Assembly (NCBI GenBank): GCA_026400425.1
Contig: JAPLPC010000676.1
Span: 1-11,013 of the forward strand
From: Hyphomicrobiales bacterium
Lineage (GTDB): Bacteria > Pseudomonadota > Alphaproteobacteria > Rhizobiales > Xanthobacteraceae
Reading direction: 5' to 3'
Length of the DNA stretch: 11,013 nucleotides
The notes under the pieces: generated by a model
Told to the model about the DNA's origin: nothing
Database searches by the model: none
The model's input: only the letters and a program-made list of their open reading frames with translations
Made by a program: the position numbers and the translations under genes
In this document: in pieces, positions 1 to 7,401 of the stretch
Layout of the letters: the number at the start of each line of letters is the position of its first letter
Position numbering within the stretch: the first letter of the stretch is position 1

Positions 1-487
1 CGCGATAATCGAGCTGGCCGTCCTGAATGCGGATTTCGGAGAACGACAGCAATTCGCCGCCCGGCTTGGTCTTTTGTCCGATGGATTCGATGAAGGGCGA
101 CCAGTTGCTGTCGCCGTTGGCTTCGCGGACGACGCGGATGCGCGGCCGCAGCATCACCATGTCGGCAATCTCGAAACGCTGGAGCAGCAGCGGCAGAAGG
201 CGCAGATTGGCGGTGAGCACATCCACCGACAGGGCCGGATCGATGGAGCCGCCGTTCCTCAGCCCGACGTCGTGGAACGAGACATAGCTGCCGGGAAACA
301 CCGAAATGTCGACGGCGCCGTTGACGACGAAATCGAGGCCGGTGACGTTGCGGATCTGTGCTTCGACCGCATGACGCAAAGCGTCGCGGCTCAGCAGCCA
401 CGACATGGCGAACAGCCCGATCACGACCGCGCTCAGGAACGCCACGATTGGCATCCCCAGGCGCTTAATTCCTTGGGCTTTCGTCAA
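1..487 (-). CDS. AsmA-family envelope protein, N-terminal part (partial)
   Basis: An open frame runs off the left edge of the window; about 162 N-terminal residues are visible. It opens with a short basic stretch (TKAQGIKRLG), then one membrane segment (about residues 12-31, PIVAFLSAVVIGLFAMSWLL). An AsmA-type N-terminal domain follows, with the pattern GLDFVVNGAVDISVFPGSYVS and later RLLPLLLQRFEIADMVMLRPRIRV. AsmA proteins are inner-membrane-anchored, largely periplasmic proteins of the bridge-like lipid-transfer type, linked to outer-membrane homeostasis. I placed the start at TTG 487 because it keeps a cytoplasmic basic anchor before the membrane helix and has a purine-rich GGATAG just upstream. 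ATG 454 is an in-frame alternative, but it would begin directly at the membrane segment. The gene is transcribed away from the CoA-transferase genes. The family call is fairly sure; the exact role is unknown. Confidence 0.8.
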   Translation of the reverse strand, partial: MTKAQGIKRLGMPIVAFLSAVVIGLFAMSWLLSRDALRHAVEAQIRNVTGLDFVVNGAVDISVFPGSYVSFHDVGLRNGGSIDPALSVDVLTANLRLLPLLLQRFEIADMVMLRPRIRVVREANGDSNWSPFIESIGQKTKPGGELLSFSEIRIQDGQLDYR

Positions 488-633
488 TGATCTATCCGGG
501 GTTGGCACTTCGTCTGAACGCAGCCGGGGCGTAGCCGCTTCGAGCCCGCCCCGCATCCAAGACGTTCAACTTGATCGCTTTTATTGACGCTTTCAAGGCC
601 GGAGCGCGGTCTATGGGGTCGCATCCACTGCGA

Positions 634-663
634 TTGACGGGGTTTGAGGTTTCCGCCTAATAC
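634..663 (+). promoter_or_regulatory. Possible sigma-70 type promoter for the CoA-transferase operon
   Basis: TTGACG (634-639, five of six to the -35 consensus) is followed after 18 bases by TAATAC (658-663), a weak -10. It lies 60 bases before the scoA start, inside the 235-base divergent gap 488-722. A second ATTGACG copy at 583-589 has no -10 at a usable distance. Nothing else clear is visible in this gap beyond a small CCGC/GCGG hairpin at 668-678. Weak evidence, by eye only. Confidence 0.25.
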
Positions 664-722
664 TGCCCCGCATTGCGGCATCAGCCGGACCTCCGCGCTC
701 TCTTCATCAGGTCGATTTCCCC

Positions 723-1430
723 ATGGTCAACAAGGTCTACCCCGACGCCAAAGCGGCTCTCGACGGCATCCTCAAGGACGGCATGATGATCATGTCGGGC
801 GGCTTTGGCCTGTGCGGCATTGCCGAGGACCTGTCGGACGCGCTGCGCGACAGCGGCGTCAAGAATCTCACCGTCGTATCCAACAATGCCGGCGTCGATG
901 GCATCGGCCTGTCACGCCTGCTGGAGACCCGCCAGATCAAGAAGATGATTTCGTCCTATGTGGGCGAGAACAAGCTGTTCGCGCAGCAATATCTGGCCGG
1001 CGAACTGGAACTCGAATTCTCGCCGCAGGGTACCCTTGCCGAGCGCATCCGCGCCGGCGGCGCGGGCATTCCGGGCTTCTACACAAAAACGGGCGTCGGC
1101 ACGCTGATCTCCGAAGGCAAGCCGACGATGGAATTCGACGGCGAGACCTACATGCTGGAGCGTGGCCTGTTCGCGGACATCGCCATCGTCCATGCCTGGA
1201 AGGGCGATACCGCTGGCAACCTCGTCTATCGCAAGACCGCGCGCAATTTTAACCCGATGATGGCGACTGCGGCGAAGATCACCATTGCCGAAGTCGAGCA
1301 TCTGGTGCCGGCCGGCGAGATCGATCCGGATCATATCCATACGCCCGGCATTTTCGTGCAGCGCCTTGTCGAGGTCGGTACCGGCAAGAAGCGCATCGAA
1401 AAAGTCACGTCGCGTCAGCGTCCCGCTTAA
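723..1430 (+). CDS. scoA: 3-oxoacid CoA-transferase, subunit A
   Basis: 235 residues, the usual length for the alpha subunit of a family I CoA-transferase. It carries the family signature DG-MMIM-SGGFGLCG near residues 19-33 and the conserved SNNAGVDGIGL, SSYVGENK, GTLAERIRAGGAGIP and HAWKGDTAGNLVYR blocks. With the B subunit it should move CoA from succinyl-CoA to a 3-oxo acid such as acetoacetate, in the cytoplasm (ketone-body, PHB or short-chain acid use). PcaI-type 3-oxoadipate or AtoD-type specificity cannot be excluded. One oddity: the residue after GGFGLCGI is Ala (IAED), where the signature normally has Pro (IPE). The start is ATG 723; its ribosome site is weak (AGG at 709-711). scoB follows 39 bases later, so the two should be co-transcribed. 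Confidence 0.9.
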   Translation: MVNKVYPDAKAALDGILKDGMMIMSGGFGLCGIAEDLSDALRDSGVKNLTVVSNNAGVDGIGLSRLLETRQIKKMISSYVGENKLFAQQYLAGELELEFSPQGTLAERIRAGGAGIPGFYTKTGVGTLISEGKPTMEFDGETYMLERGLFADIAIVHAWKGDTAGNLVYRKTARNFNPMMATAAKITIAEVEHLVPAGEIDPDHIHTPGIFVQRLVEVGTGKKRIEKVTSRQRPA

Positions 1431-1469
1431 GTCACGCTCAGCGTCAGCAAGAAATAGCAGGAGAGTCCC

Positions 1470-2120
1470 ATGGCCTGGACCCGCGATCAGATGGCAGCCC
1501 GCGCTGCGAAGGAACTGCGTGACGGTTACTACGTCAATCTCGGCATCGGTATCCCGACGCTGGTGTCGAACTACATTCCCGAAGGCGTCGACGTTCAGCT
1601 GCAGAGCGAGAACGGCATGCTCGGCATGGGGCCGTTCCCCTATGAGGGCGAAGAGGATCCCGACCTCATCAATGCCGGCAAGCAGACCGTGACCGAACTG
1701 CCGACCACCAGCTATTTCTCATCGGCCGATTCGTTCGGCATGGTGCGTGGCGGCCATATCGACCTGTCGATTCTGGGCGCCATGCAGGTGGCCCAGAACG
1801 GCGACCTCGCCAACTGGATGATCCCTGGCAAGATGGTGAAGGGCATGGGCGGCGCGATGGATCTCGTCGCCGGCGTCAAGCGCGTTATCGTCGTGATGGA
1901 GCATTCGGCCAAGGACGGTGCCAAGCTTCTCAAGAAGTGCGATCTGCCGCTGACCGGTGAGAAGGTCGTCGATATGGTCGTCACCGACCTCGCGGTGTTC
2001 ACCATCGACAAGCACGGCGATGGCGGCATGGCGCTGATCGAACTGGCCGATGGCGTCACCCTCGACGAGGTCAAGGCGAAGACCGAAGCCGATTTCCGTG
2101 TGGCGCTGACGAATACGTAG
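1470..2120 (+). CDS. scoB: 3-oxoacid CoA-transferase, subunit B
   Basis: 216 residues, a full-length beta subunit. The catalytic glutamate is expected at E47 in LQSENGMLGMG; in this family it forms the glutamyl-CoA thioester. Other family blocks are the oxyanion/glycine region GIGIPTLV (25-32), the SADSFGMVRGGHIDLSILGAMQV segment, and NWMIPGKMVKGMGGAMDLV. All expected motifs look intact, so the enzyme should be active if the Ala change in subunit A is tolerated. A good ribosome site AGGAG (1459-1463) sits six bases before ATG 1470. The 39-base gap after scoA and matching codon use indicate one operon. Downstream lies a palindromic repeat cluster (from 2135) that could limit read-through or stabilise the message. 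Confidence 0.92.
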   Translation: MAWTRDQMAARAAKELRDGYYVNLGIGIPTLVSNYIPEGVDVQLQSENGMLGMGPFPYEGEEDPDLINAGKQTVTELPTTSYFSSADSFGMVRGGHIDLSILGAMQVAQNGDLANWMIPGKMVKGMGGAMDLVAGVKRVIVVMEHSAKDGAKLLKKCDLPLTGEKVVDMVVTDLAVFTIDKHGDGGMALIELADGVTLDEVKAKTEADFRVALTNT

Positions 2121-2134
2121 TTGAGACAGACGCT

Positions 2135-2216
2135 GTCATGCCAGGCGAAAGCCGGGCATCTGCGCTTGCTTTGTTGCAACGCAGGCGTGGATGGCCGGAA
2201 CAAGCCCGGCCATGAC
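2135..2216. repeat. Composite GC-rich palindromic intergenic repeat
   Basis: The element is bounded by GTCATG (2135-2140) and CATGAC (2211-2216) and holds two hairpins. The left arm 2138-2146 (ATGCCAGGC) pairs with 2151-2159 (GCCGGGCAT), with one mismatch and a GAAA loop. The right arm 2191-2198 (ATGGCCGG) pairs perfectly with 2206-2213 across a 7-base loop. The two halves are themselves imperfect inverted copies of each other, giving a roughly 80-base folded unit. This looks like a member of the dispersed extragenic palindromes common in Bradyrhizobium-type genomes. No T-run follows, so it is not a classical terminator, although it sits directly after the scoB stop. Confidence 0.6.
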
Positions 2217-2231
2217 GGAGTTGATTGGTTC

Positions 2232-2260
2232 GAATGGTGCCCGGCCCTAGCCGGGCATTC
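2232..2260. repeat. GC-rich hairpin before the AI-2E-family gene
   Basis: TGCCCGGC (2238-2245) and GCCGGGCA (2250-2257) form a perfect 8-base stem with a CCTA loop. It can be lengthened by GAA/TTC with a small bulge (2232-2260). It shares the GCCGGGCAT core with the neighbouring repeat at 2151-2159. It ends nine bases before the Shine-Dalgarno site of the next gene, so it lies in the leader if transcription starts upstream. Confidence 0.55.
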
Positions 2261-2280
2261 GCATGTTTGAAGGACATCGC

Positions 2281-3354
2281 ATGGCCACCCGTCTCGAAGA
2301 CCGTACCTTCATGCTGCTGCTGGTTGCGGTCTCCATCGCATTCTGCTGGATTCTGTCATCGTTCTTCGGTGCGATCCTATGGGGCGTGGTGATGGCCATC
2401 ATGTTCGCCCCGGTGCATCGGTGGCTGCGTGGCAAGATGCCGAAACACCCGAATTCGGCTGCGTTGCTCACGGTCGGCCTCATCGTCCTGATCGTCATCA
2501 TTCCGCTGACCATGATCGGCGCCTCGCTGGCACAGGAAGCCGCGGTCGTGTTCGGCAAGATGAAGTCCGGCGAATACAATCTCGGCACCTATATGCAGCA
2601 GATCTTCGACGCTGCGCCGGCATGGATGAAGGGGCTGCTCGATCGCTTCGGCATCTCCAGCCTCGGCAATCTGCAGGAAAAGCTGTCCAGCGGCCTCATG
2701 CAGGGCAGCCAGTACATCGCCTCGCAGGCGCTCAACATCGGCCAGAGCACGTTCGATTTCGTCGTCAATCTCGGCATCATGCTGTATCTGCTGTTCTTCC
2801 TGTTGAAGGACGGCGACATGCTGGCGGCACGGTTCAAGGAAGCGGTGCCGCTGCGGCCGACGCTGCGCGATGACCTGCTGGAGAAATTCACCGTGGTGAT
2901 CCGGGCCACCGTGAAAGGCGGCATCCTGGTGGCGCTGGCACAGGGCGCGCTCGGTGGTCTGATCTTCTGGATTCTCGGCATCAGCGCGGCGCTGCTATGG
3001 GCGGTGCTGATGGCATTCCTGTCGCTGCTGCCGGCCGTCGGTGCCGGCCTGGTGTGGCTGCCGGTGGCGCTCTATTTGCTGGCCACCGGGGCGGTGATGA
3101 AAGGCGTAATTCTGATCGCCTATGGCATCGTGGTCATTGGTCTCGTCGATAATATTTTGCGCCCCATCCTGGTCGGCAAGGACACCAAGCTGCCGGATTA
3201 TCTGGTGTTGCTCTCGACCATCGGCGGCATCAATGCGCTGGGGCTAAACGGCTTTGTTGTCGGCCCGGTGATTGCCGCTCTGTTCGTAGCCGGCTGGACG
3301 ATCTTCGCAAAACTACGGAAGGGCGAAGACCCCGCGCAGGTCAGCGGAGCCTAG
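2281..3354 (+). CDS. AI-2E family (PerM/UPF0118) transporter
   Basis: 357 residues, the normal size for this inner-membrane family, whose members have been linked to autoinducer-2 export, Na+/H+ antiport or permease roles. It begins with two hydrophobic helices (FMLLLVAVSIAFCWILSSFF and following). A third helix (LLTVGLIVLIVIIPLTMIG) is followed by a soluble amphipathic stretch of about 80 residues. A C-terminal membrane bundle contains the family marks PAVGAGLVWLPVALYLL, VDNILRPILVG and GGINALGLNGFVVGPVIAALF. I chose ATG 2281 because GAAGGA (2269-2274) lies six bases upstream; ATG 2263 in the same frame has no ribosome site and would add MFEGHR. The substrate cannot be told from sequence. 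The gene appears to be transcribed alone; it converges on the iron permease gene with a 58-base gap that shows no clear terminator. Confidence 0.85.
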   Translation: MATRLEDRTFMLLLVAVSIAFCWILSSFFGAILWGVVMAIMFAPVHRWLRGKMPKHPNSAALLTVGLIVLIVIIPLTMIGASLAQEAAVVFGKMKSGEYNLGTYMQQIFDAAPAWMKGLLDRFGISSLGNLQEKLSSGLMQGSQYIASQALNIGQSTFDFVVNLGIMLYLLFFLLKDGDMLAARFKEAVPLRPTLRDDLLEKFTVVIRATVKGGILVALAQGALGGLIFWILGISAALLWAVLMAFLSLLPAVGAGLVWLPVALYLLATGAVMKGVILIAYGIVVIGLVDNILRPILVGKDTKLPDYLVLLSTIGGINALGLNGFVVGPVIAALFVAGWTIFAKLRKGEDPAQVSGA

Positions 3355-3412
3355 TCGAGGCGACGATGAGTGACGAGCACGGCCGGCGGACGCTGGGCCA
3401 GGCTTGTCCGCA

Positions 3413-5053
3413 TCATGCCGGTCCCTTCGGGATATCGGCGAAGCGCGTCAGCCAGATCACCGGGCCGATGCTTGCGGCGACGATCAGCAGCGCGGCGAGG
3501 GCACCTTCCTCGAAACTGCCGCGGCTCGCATATTGATAGATGGATGTCGCCAGCGTTTCGACATTGAGCGGACGCAGCAGCAGCGTCGCCGGCAATTCCT
3601 TCAGGCAATCGACGAATACGACGATGACCGCCCCCAGGAGCGCGGGCTGCAGCAAGGGCAGGTGGATCTTGCGCAGGCCGGTCATCGCGGGCGCACCGGC
3701 AGCGCGGACGCTGTCGTCGTAATCGCGCGGGATGCGCTCATAGCCAGCCTTGATGAAGCCGGTGGGCACCGCGAGGAAGCGGATCACATAGGCGATGACC
3801 GCGGCGGCACCGGAGCCGATCATGACGAGACCGGGCAACGGAGCGCCGAGCCACTGCGCGAGGGTGTTGAGGCCGTTGTCGATGAACAGAACAGGCGTCA
3901 GCAGGCCGAGCGCCAGCACGAGGCCGGGCAGGGCGTAGCCGATCTGTGCGATCGCAAAAGACAGGTCGGTGACGCGCGACGCGCGCCAGCGTTGGGCGAC
4001 GACGACGACGAGCCCCAGCAGCAGCGCGATAGCGGTGGCGGTGGCAGCCAGCGCGACTGTGTGGCCGGCATCGCGCCAGACCGTGGTGTCACTCGCCAGC
4101 AGGCCGCGGCGGATGCTCTGATGCAACAGATAGAGCAACGGCACGGCAAAGCCGAGCAGCGTCGGCAACAGACAGGCAACGAAGGCCAACCAGCCGCGCC
4201 AACCGCGCAGGCGGGTGTGCAGCGCCAGCCGCGGGTTCTCTGCCGAGAATTCAAAGCTGCTTTCGCGGCGACCGAAGCGCTCGATGGCGATCAAGATCGA
4301 GACGATAGCCATCATCAAGAGCGAGAGTTGCGCCGCACCGGCGAGGCTGCCGCGGTTGAGCCAGGTGGTGAAAACCGAGACGGTAAGCGTGCGCACGCCG
4401 AGATACTCGCTGGCGCCGATATCGTTCAGCGTTTCAAGCGAGACAAGTGCGAGGCCCACCGCCAGCGCCGGACGCGCCATCGGCAACGAGATCCGGCGAA
4501 AGGTGGTCCAGCGGCCGGCGCCGAGCACTTTAGCTGCCTCGGCGACATCGGCGCTGCGATGCTGAAACATGGCGCGCGCGGAGAGGTAGACATAAGGATA
4601 CAGCACGAGGCCGATGACGAAGATCGCCCCCGGCATGGAGCGCAGTGCTGGCAGCATCGCCATCGCATCCGAGGACGACATCGTGACCATCAGCGCGCGG
4701 TGAACGAGGCCGAGCGGCTCGAACAGATCGACATAGACATAGGCGGCAAGATAGGTCGGAATCGCCAGCGGCAGCGGCAACAGCCAGATCAGCAGCGCGC
4801 GACCCGGAAAATCAAAGGCGGAGATCAGCCATGCGGTGCCAGCGCCGATCACGAGCGCGACGATACCGACACCGATCAGGAGGAAGGCCGTGTCGCGCAA
4901 TGCCTGCGGCAGCACATAGCTGAGAAGATGCTGCCAGAGTTCGGGCTCGGGCTTCAGCGCGAGAATGGCGATACCGATCACCGGCGCCGCGACGAGCAGC
5001 GCGGTGGCGGCGGCGATGACGATTACGATGAGTTCGATGCGGGAAAGCTTCAC
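3413..5053 (-). CDS. Iron(III) ABC transporter, fused two-domain permease (FbpB/AfuB type)
   Basis: 546 residues, the length typical of fused permeases of ferric-iron importers, with about twelve predicted membrane segments in two homologous halves. Each half has an ATPase-contact loop: EAAKVLGAGRWTTFRRISLP at about 172-191, a good match to the EAA consensus, and a weaker DSVRAAGAPAMTGLRKIHLP at about 447-466. It should form the inner-membrane channel that takes Fe3+ from the binding protein encoded just upstream. The start is GTG 5053; no ATG or other start lies close by in frame, and there is no strong ribosome site. It follows the binding-protein gene after 63 bases holding two small hairpins. 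No ABC ATPase gene follows: the next gene converges from the other strand. Confidence 0.9.
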   Translation of the reverse strand: MKLSRIELIVIVIAAATALLVAAPVIGIAILALKPEPELWQHLLSYVLPQALRDTAFLLIGVGIVALVIGAGTAWLISAFDFPGRALLIWLLPLPLAIPTYLAAYVYVDLFEPLGLVHRALMVTMSSSDAMAMLPALRSMPGAIFVIGLVLYPYVYLSARAMFQHRSADVAEAAKVLGAGRWTTFRRISLPMARPALAVGLALVSLETLNDIGASEYLGVRTLTVSVFTTWLNRGSLAGAAQLSLLMMAIVSILIAIERFGRRESSFEFSAENPRLALHTRLRGWRGWLAFVACLLPTLLGFAVPLLYLLHQSIRRGLLASDTTVWRDAGHTVALAATATAIALLLGLVVVVAQRWRASRVTDLSFAIAQIGYALPGLVLALGLLTPVLFIDNGLNTLAQWLGAPLPGLVMIGSGAAAVIAYVIRFLAVPTGFIKAGYERIPRDYDDSVRAAGAPAMTGLRKIHLPLLQPALLGAVIVVFVDCLKELPATLLLRPLNVETLATSIYQYASRGSFEEGALAALLIVAASIGPVIWLTRFADIPKGPA

Positions 5054-5066
5054 GTGGCGTGTCCAC

Positions 5067-5113
5067 CCTCGCCACTGAAGACCAGGGGCGAGGTCTCGGC
5101 GATGCCGGGCATC
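5067..5113 (-). other. Two intercistronic hairpins between iron binding-protein and permease genes
   Basis: CCTCGCC (5067-5073) pairs with GGCGAGG (5087-5093), a 7-base stem with a 13-base loop. GATGC (5101-5105) pairs with GCATC (5109-5113); a C-G pair outside extends this stem to six. The second lies four bases after the binding-protein stop codon and shares the 10-mer GCCGGGCATC with the repeat at 2151-2160. Such hairpins often protect the upstream message, giving more binding protein than permease; that role is inferred here. Confidence 0.4.
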
Positions 5114-5116
5114 GGC

Positions 5117-6139
5117 TCAGTTATCGAAGCCCACTTTGTCGACCAACGTCGATGCCGCCTTACGGTTGGCGGCGATCTTGGCGATCGGCATCGGATCGGC
5201 ATTCAGCTTGCCGTAGCCGGCGATGGTCGGGTTGACGGCAATACCGGTGCGGACCGGATATTCGTAATTGGTGTCGGCATAGATCGTCTGCGCCTGCTCG
5301 CCGGCCAGCCAATCGATCAGCTTGACTGCATTGGCCTTGTTCGGCGCGTGCTTGGCCAGCAGCACGCCGGACAGGTTCACATGGGTGCCGCCGCCGGCAA
5401 AGGTCGGCAGGATCACCTTGGTGGCTTCGGCCCAGGGCTTCTTGTCGGGATCGCCGTTCATCATCAGCGCCCAGTAATAGGTGTTGCCGATGCCGATGTC
5501 GCATTTGCCCGCCGCCACATCGCGCGCCTGCTCGCGGTCGCCGCCCGACGGCTTCTGCGCCAGATTGGCCTTGACGCCGCGCAGCCATTCCTCGGCCTTG
5601 GCTTCGCCGTGCTTGGTGATGTAGGCGGCGAACAGGCCGTTGTTATAGATGTGCTGACCGGAGCGGATGCAGATCTTGCCCTTCCATTTCGGATCGGCGA
5701 GCTCTTCATAGGTGATGGCGTCCTGCTTGACGCGCTCCTTCGAGGCATAAATCACGCGGGCGCGCATCGAGATTCCGGCCCAGTGACCGTCGGGATCGCG
5801 ATACTGCGCGGGGACGTTTTTCTCGATCACCTCGGACTTGATCGGCTGCGTAACTCCGGCCTGCACGGCGTCATCGATACGGCCGAGGTCGACGGTGAGC
5901 AGCACGTCGGCCGGACTGTTGGCGCCTTCGGTCTTGATGCGCTGCTCGAGGCCGGACGAGGCCGAGATCACATTGACAGTGATGCCGGTGTCTTTGCTGA
6001 ACGCATCGAACAGCGGCTGGACCAGTTTCGTCTCGCGATAGGTATAGACATTGACCTGCTCGGAAGCCTGCGATGCGCAGGTGCCGAATGCGGTGGCGGC
6101 CACGACCGCGGCAAGCGCGGCGGTACGAGATGTGATCAT
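5117..6139 (-). CDS. Iron(III) ABC transporter substrate-binding protein (FutA/FbpA type)
   Basis: 340 residues with a signal peptide (MITSRTAALAAVVAATAFG, cleavage probably near ASQA-S, residues 22-26). The mature protein matches ferric-binding proteins of the FutA/FbpA group: VNVYTYRE at 29-36, EGANSPADVLLTVDLGR at 71-87, ADPKWKGKICIRS at 148-160, GNTYYW at 218-223, GTHVNLSG at 251-258 and NYEYPVRTG at 291-299. The tyrosine pair Y221/Y222 and nearby Y165 are the likely Fe3+ ligands. The YRET turn at 34-37 replaces the R-H-Y turn of cyanobacterial FutA, as in many proteobacterial relatives. It captures Fe3+ in the periplasm and hands it to the permease encoded downstream. I chose ATG 6139 because it begins the signal peptide and has GGAG upstream; the frame stays open to 6316, but that extension looks untranslated. 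Confidence 0.92.
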   Translation of the reverse strand: MITSRTAALAAVVAATAFGTCASQASEQVNVYTYRETKLVQPLFDAFSKDTGITVNVISASSGLEQRIKTEGANSPADVLLTVDLGRIDDAVQAGVTQPIKSEVIEKNVPAQYRDPDGHWAGISMRARVIYASKERVKQDAITYEELADPKWKGKICIRSGQHIYNNGLFAAYITKHGEAKAEEWLRGVKANLAQKPSGGDREQARDVAAGKCDIGIGNTYYWALMMNGDPDKKPWAEATKVILPTFAGGGTHVNLSGVLLAKHAPNKANAVKLIDWLAGEQAQTIYADTNYEYPVRTGIAVNPTIAGYGKLNADPMPIAKIAANRKAASTLVDKVGFDN

Positions 6140-6543
6140 GAGGGGACTCCGGCAGGCGCAGCGAGCGATGTCGGTGTCATTAGCGTACCGCAGGTGAGAA
6201 AAGCAGCGACGCAATGTCGCGATTAGAGGCATTCCAGACCGCAGGAGCGGCAACCGCGGATCTGACATGCGATGCCGTCCAGCTGTTTGCAGCGACGGTG
6301 GGTCGATGACGCCCATATGCAGCCGGGCCGGCGATGAGCTGCCTTGTGATGCAGCCGGCTGGCCACTGGTGGCATAATAGCGCGCTCAGGCATCAATGTA
6401 GTAGACCCTTCTGCGGTGGTAACACTATGCGCGAAGTATAGTTAGATGAAAATCGGGGGCTCCAATTTGGAATAATTTAAATCGCACCTGCTAGTTCTGG
6501 CCGTCGAAAAGTAGTTCTTTCCCGAAGCCAGCAGGCGCGTGTG
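6140..6543. other. Divergent intergenic region with small repeats, no gene seen
   Basis: This is the leader of both the iron operon (leftwards) and the binding-protein/GGDEF-EAL pair (rightwards). I see no convincing gene here. It holds a 10-base direct repeat ATGCAGCCGG at 6317-6326 and 6349-6358 (32 bases apart, about three helical turns), and a 12-base near-palindrome GCCAC-TG-GTGGC at 6362-6373. It also has -10-like hexamers CATAAT (6373-6378), TATAGT (6437-6442) and AATAAT (6471-6476), none with a good -35 at the right distance. Bases 6420-6480 are markedly more AT-rich than the surroundings, fitting a promoter for the rightward pair. No clear Fur, RirA or Irr box could be made out. Confidence 0.45.
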
Positions 6544-7401
6544 ATGTTTGCAAACAGCCGTCTATCGTCCAGGCGTCGTTTCTCTGTGGAAACGGCCGCC
6601 TTCGCGGTCGCATTCACTCTCTGTATGACGGTGCCGTCGCTAGCTTCACCTGTCACCGTTCTGCGGGTCGGCGGCACCGGGGCGGCCGTGGGCATGATGA
6701 AGGCGCTCGGTGATGCGTTCAGCGCAGCCAATCCTGACGTTCGCCTGGAGGTCGTGCCGAGCCTTGGGAGCTCGGGCGGCATCGCGGCGGTGCGGGACGG
6801 CGCGCTGGACTTCGCCATCTCGTCGCGCCCGCTGAAGCCTGACGAGCGGGCGGCATCATTGCGGGCTATGCATGTTGCGACGTCACCGTTCGGTATCGCC
6901 AGTTCTGATTTGGATCCCGGCGACATCAAGAGCGCCGACTTGGCGCGCTTCTATGCCGGCGCAGCGTCGAAGTGGCCGGGTGGTGCGCCGGTTCGTGTCA
7001 TTTTGAGGCCGCGCAGCGAGAACGACTCGACGCTGCTTGGTGAAACGTTTCCCGGCATGGCCGCGGCCATCGAGACCGTGCGTCGGCGTCCCGAAATCGC
7101 CGTTGCCGCGACCGACCAGGAAAACGTCAGGATGGGCGAGCGTATCGACGGCTCGCTGATCGCGGTTAGCTTGACCCAGATACAGGTGGAAAAACCATGG
7201 CTGAAGTTCGCCTCGATCGACGGCATTCGGCCGTCGATCGAGGGGCTGGCAGACGGCAGCTACCCCTACGGCAAGGAATTCCATCTCGTGACGCCGACGC
7301 GCGACAATGCCGCGCTCTCGCGTTTCGTCGCTTTCCTGCAAGGGCCTGCGGGCCAAGCGATGCTGCGGCTGACCGGCAGTCTTCCGGCAAGCCATGAGTG
7401 A
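6544..7401 (+). CDS. PstS-like periplasmic solute-binding protein
   Basis: 285 residues. It starts with a signal peptide carrying a twin-arginine-like motif (SSRRRFS, residues 8-14) and a hydrophobic core to about residue 30, with cleavage likely after PSLA (34). The mature part has the type II periplasmic-binding fold pattern of the phosphate-binding (PstS-like) family: TVLRVGGTGAAVGMMKALGDAF (38-59), then the GSSGGIAAVRDGALDFAISSRPLKPDE block (75-101), where PstS proteins bind an oxyanion. No ABC permease or ATPase gene follows. Instead the stop codon overlaps the start of a GGDEF-EAL sensor gene by 8 bases, suggesting that it presents a ligand to that sensor rather than importing it. ATG 6544 has AGG at 6533-6535; GTG 6541 is the alternative. 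The ligand, perhaps phosphate or another anion, is not known. Confidence 0.75.
   Translation: MFANSRLSSRRRFSVETAAFAVAFTLCMTVPSLASPVTVLRVGGTGAAVGMMKALGDAFSAANPDVRLEVVPSLGSSGGIAAVRDGALDFAISSRPLKPDERAASLRAMHVATSPFGIASSDLDPGDIKSADLARFYAGAASKWPGGAPVRVILRPRSENDSTLLGETFPGMAAAIETVRRRPEIAVAATDQENVRMGERIDGSLIAVSLTQIQVEKPWLKFASIDGIRPSIEGLADGSYPYGKEFHLVTPTRDNAALSRFVAFLQGPAGQAMLRLTGSLPASHE

Noticed and set aside
74..490. Plus-strand open frames over the first 490 bases.
   Set aside because: The minus strand encodes an AsmA-family protein over the same bases with clear family patterns.
1403..1448. Short direct repeat (AGTCACG then CGTCAGC) across the scoA stop codon.
   Set aside because: The blocks are only seven bases each with unequal spacing (3 and 5 bases); this may be chance in GC-rich DNA.
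6206..6220. Small hairpin GCGAC/GTCGC in the iron operon leader.
   Set aside because: A five-base stem without further context is expected by chance at this base composition.
3404..6226. A very long open frame (about 940 codons) on the plus strand, opposite the iron transporter genes.
   Set aside because: It is rich in Arg, Asp, Gln, Glu and His without domain-like order, and it lies antisense to two well-supported genes. It is a by-product of GC-rich codon use.
5117..6316. A longer form of the iron-binding protein starting at 6316.
   Set aside because: The extra 59 residues would bury the signal peptide; the ATG at 6139 has a ribosome site and begins a typical signal sequence.
6463..6483. 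AT-rich stretch with CCAATTTGG and TTTAAAT, considered as an iron control element (Irr or Fur type).
   Set aside because: The two halves do not form a good inverted repeat and the spacing does not fit. It is also more than 300 bases from the iron operon start.
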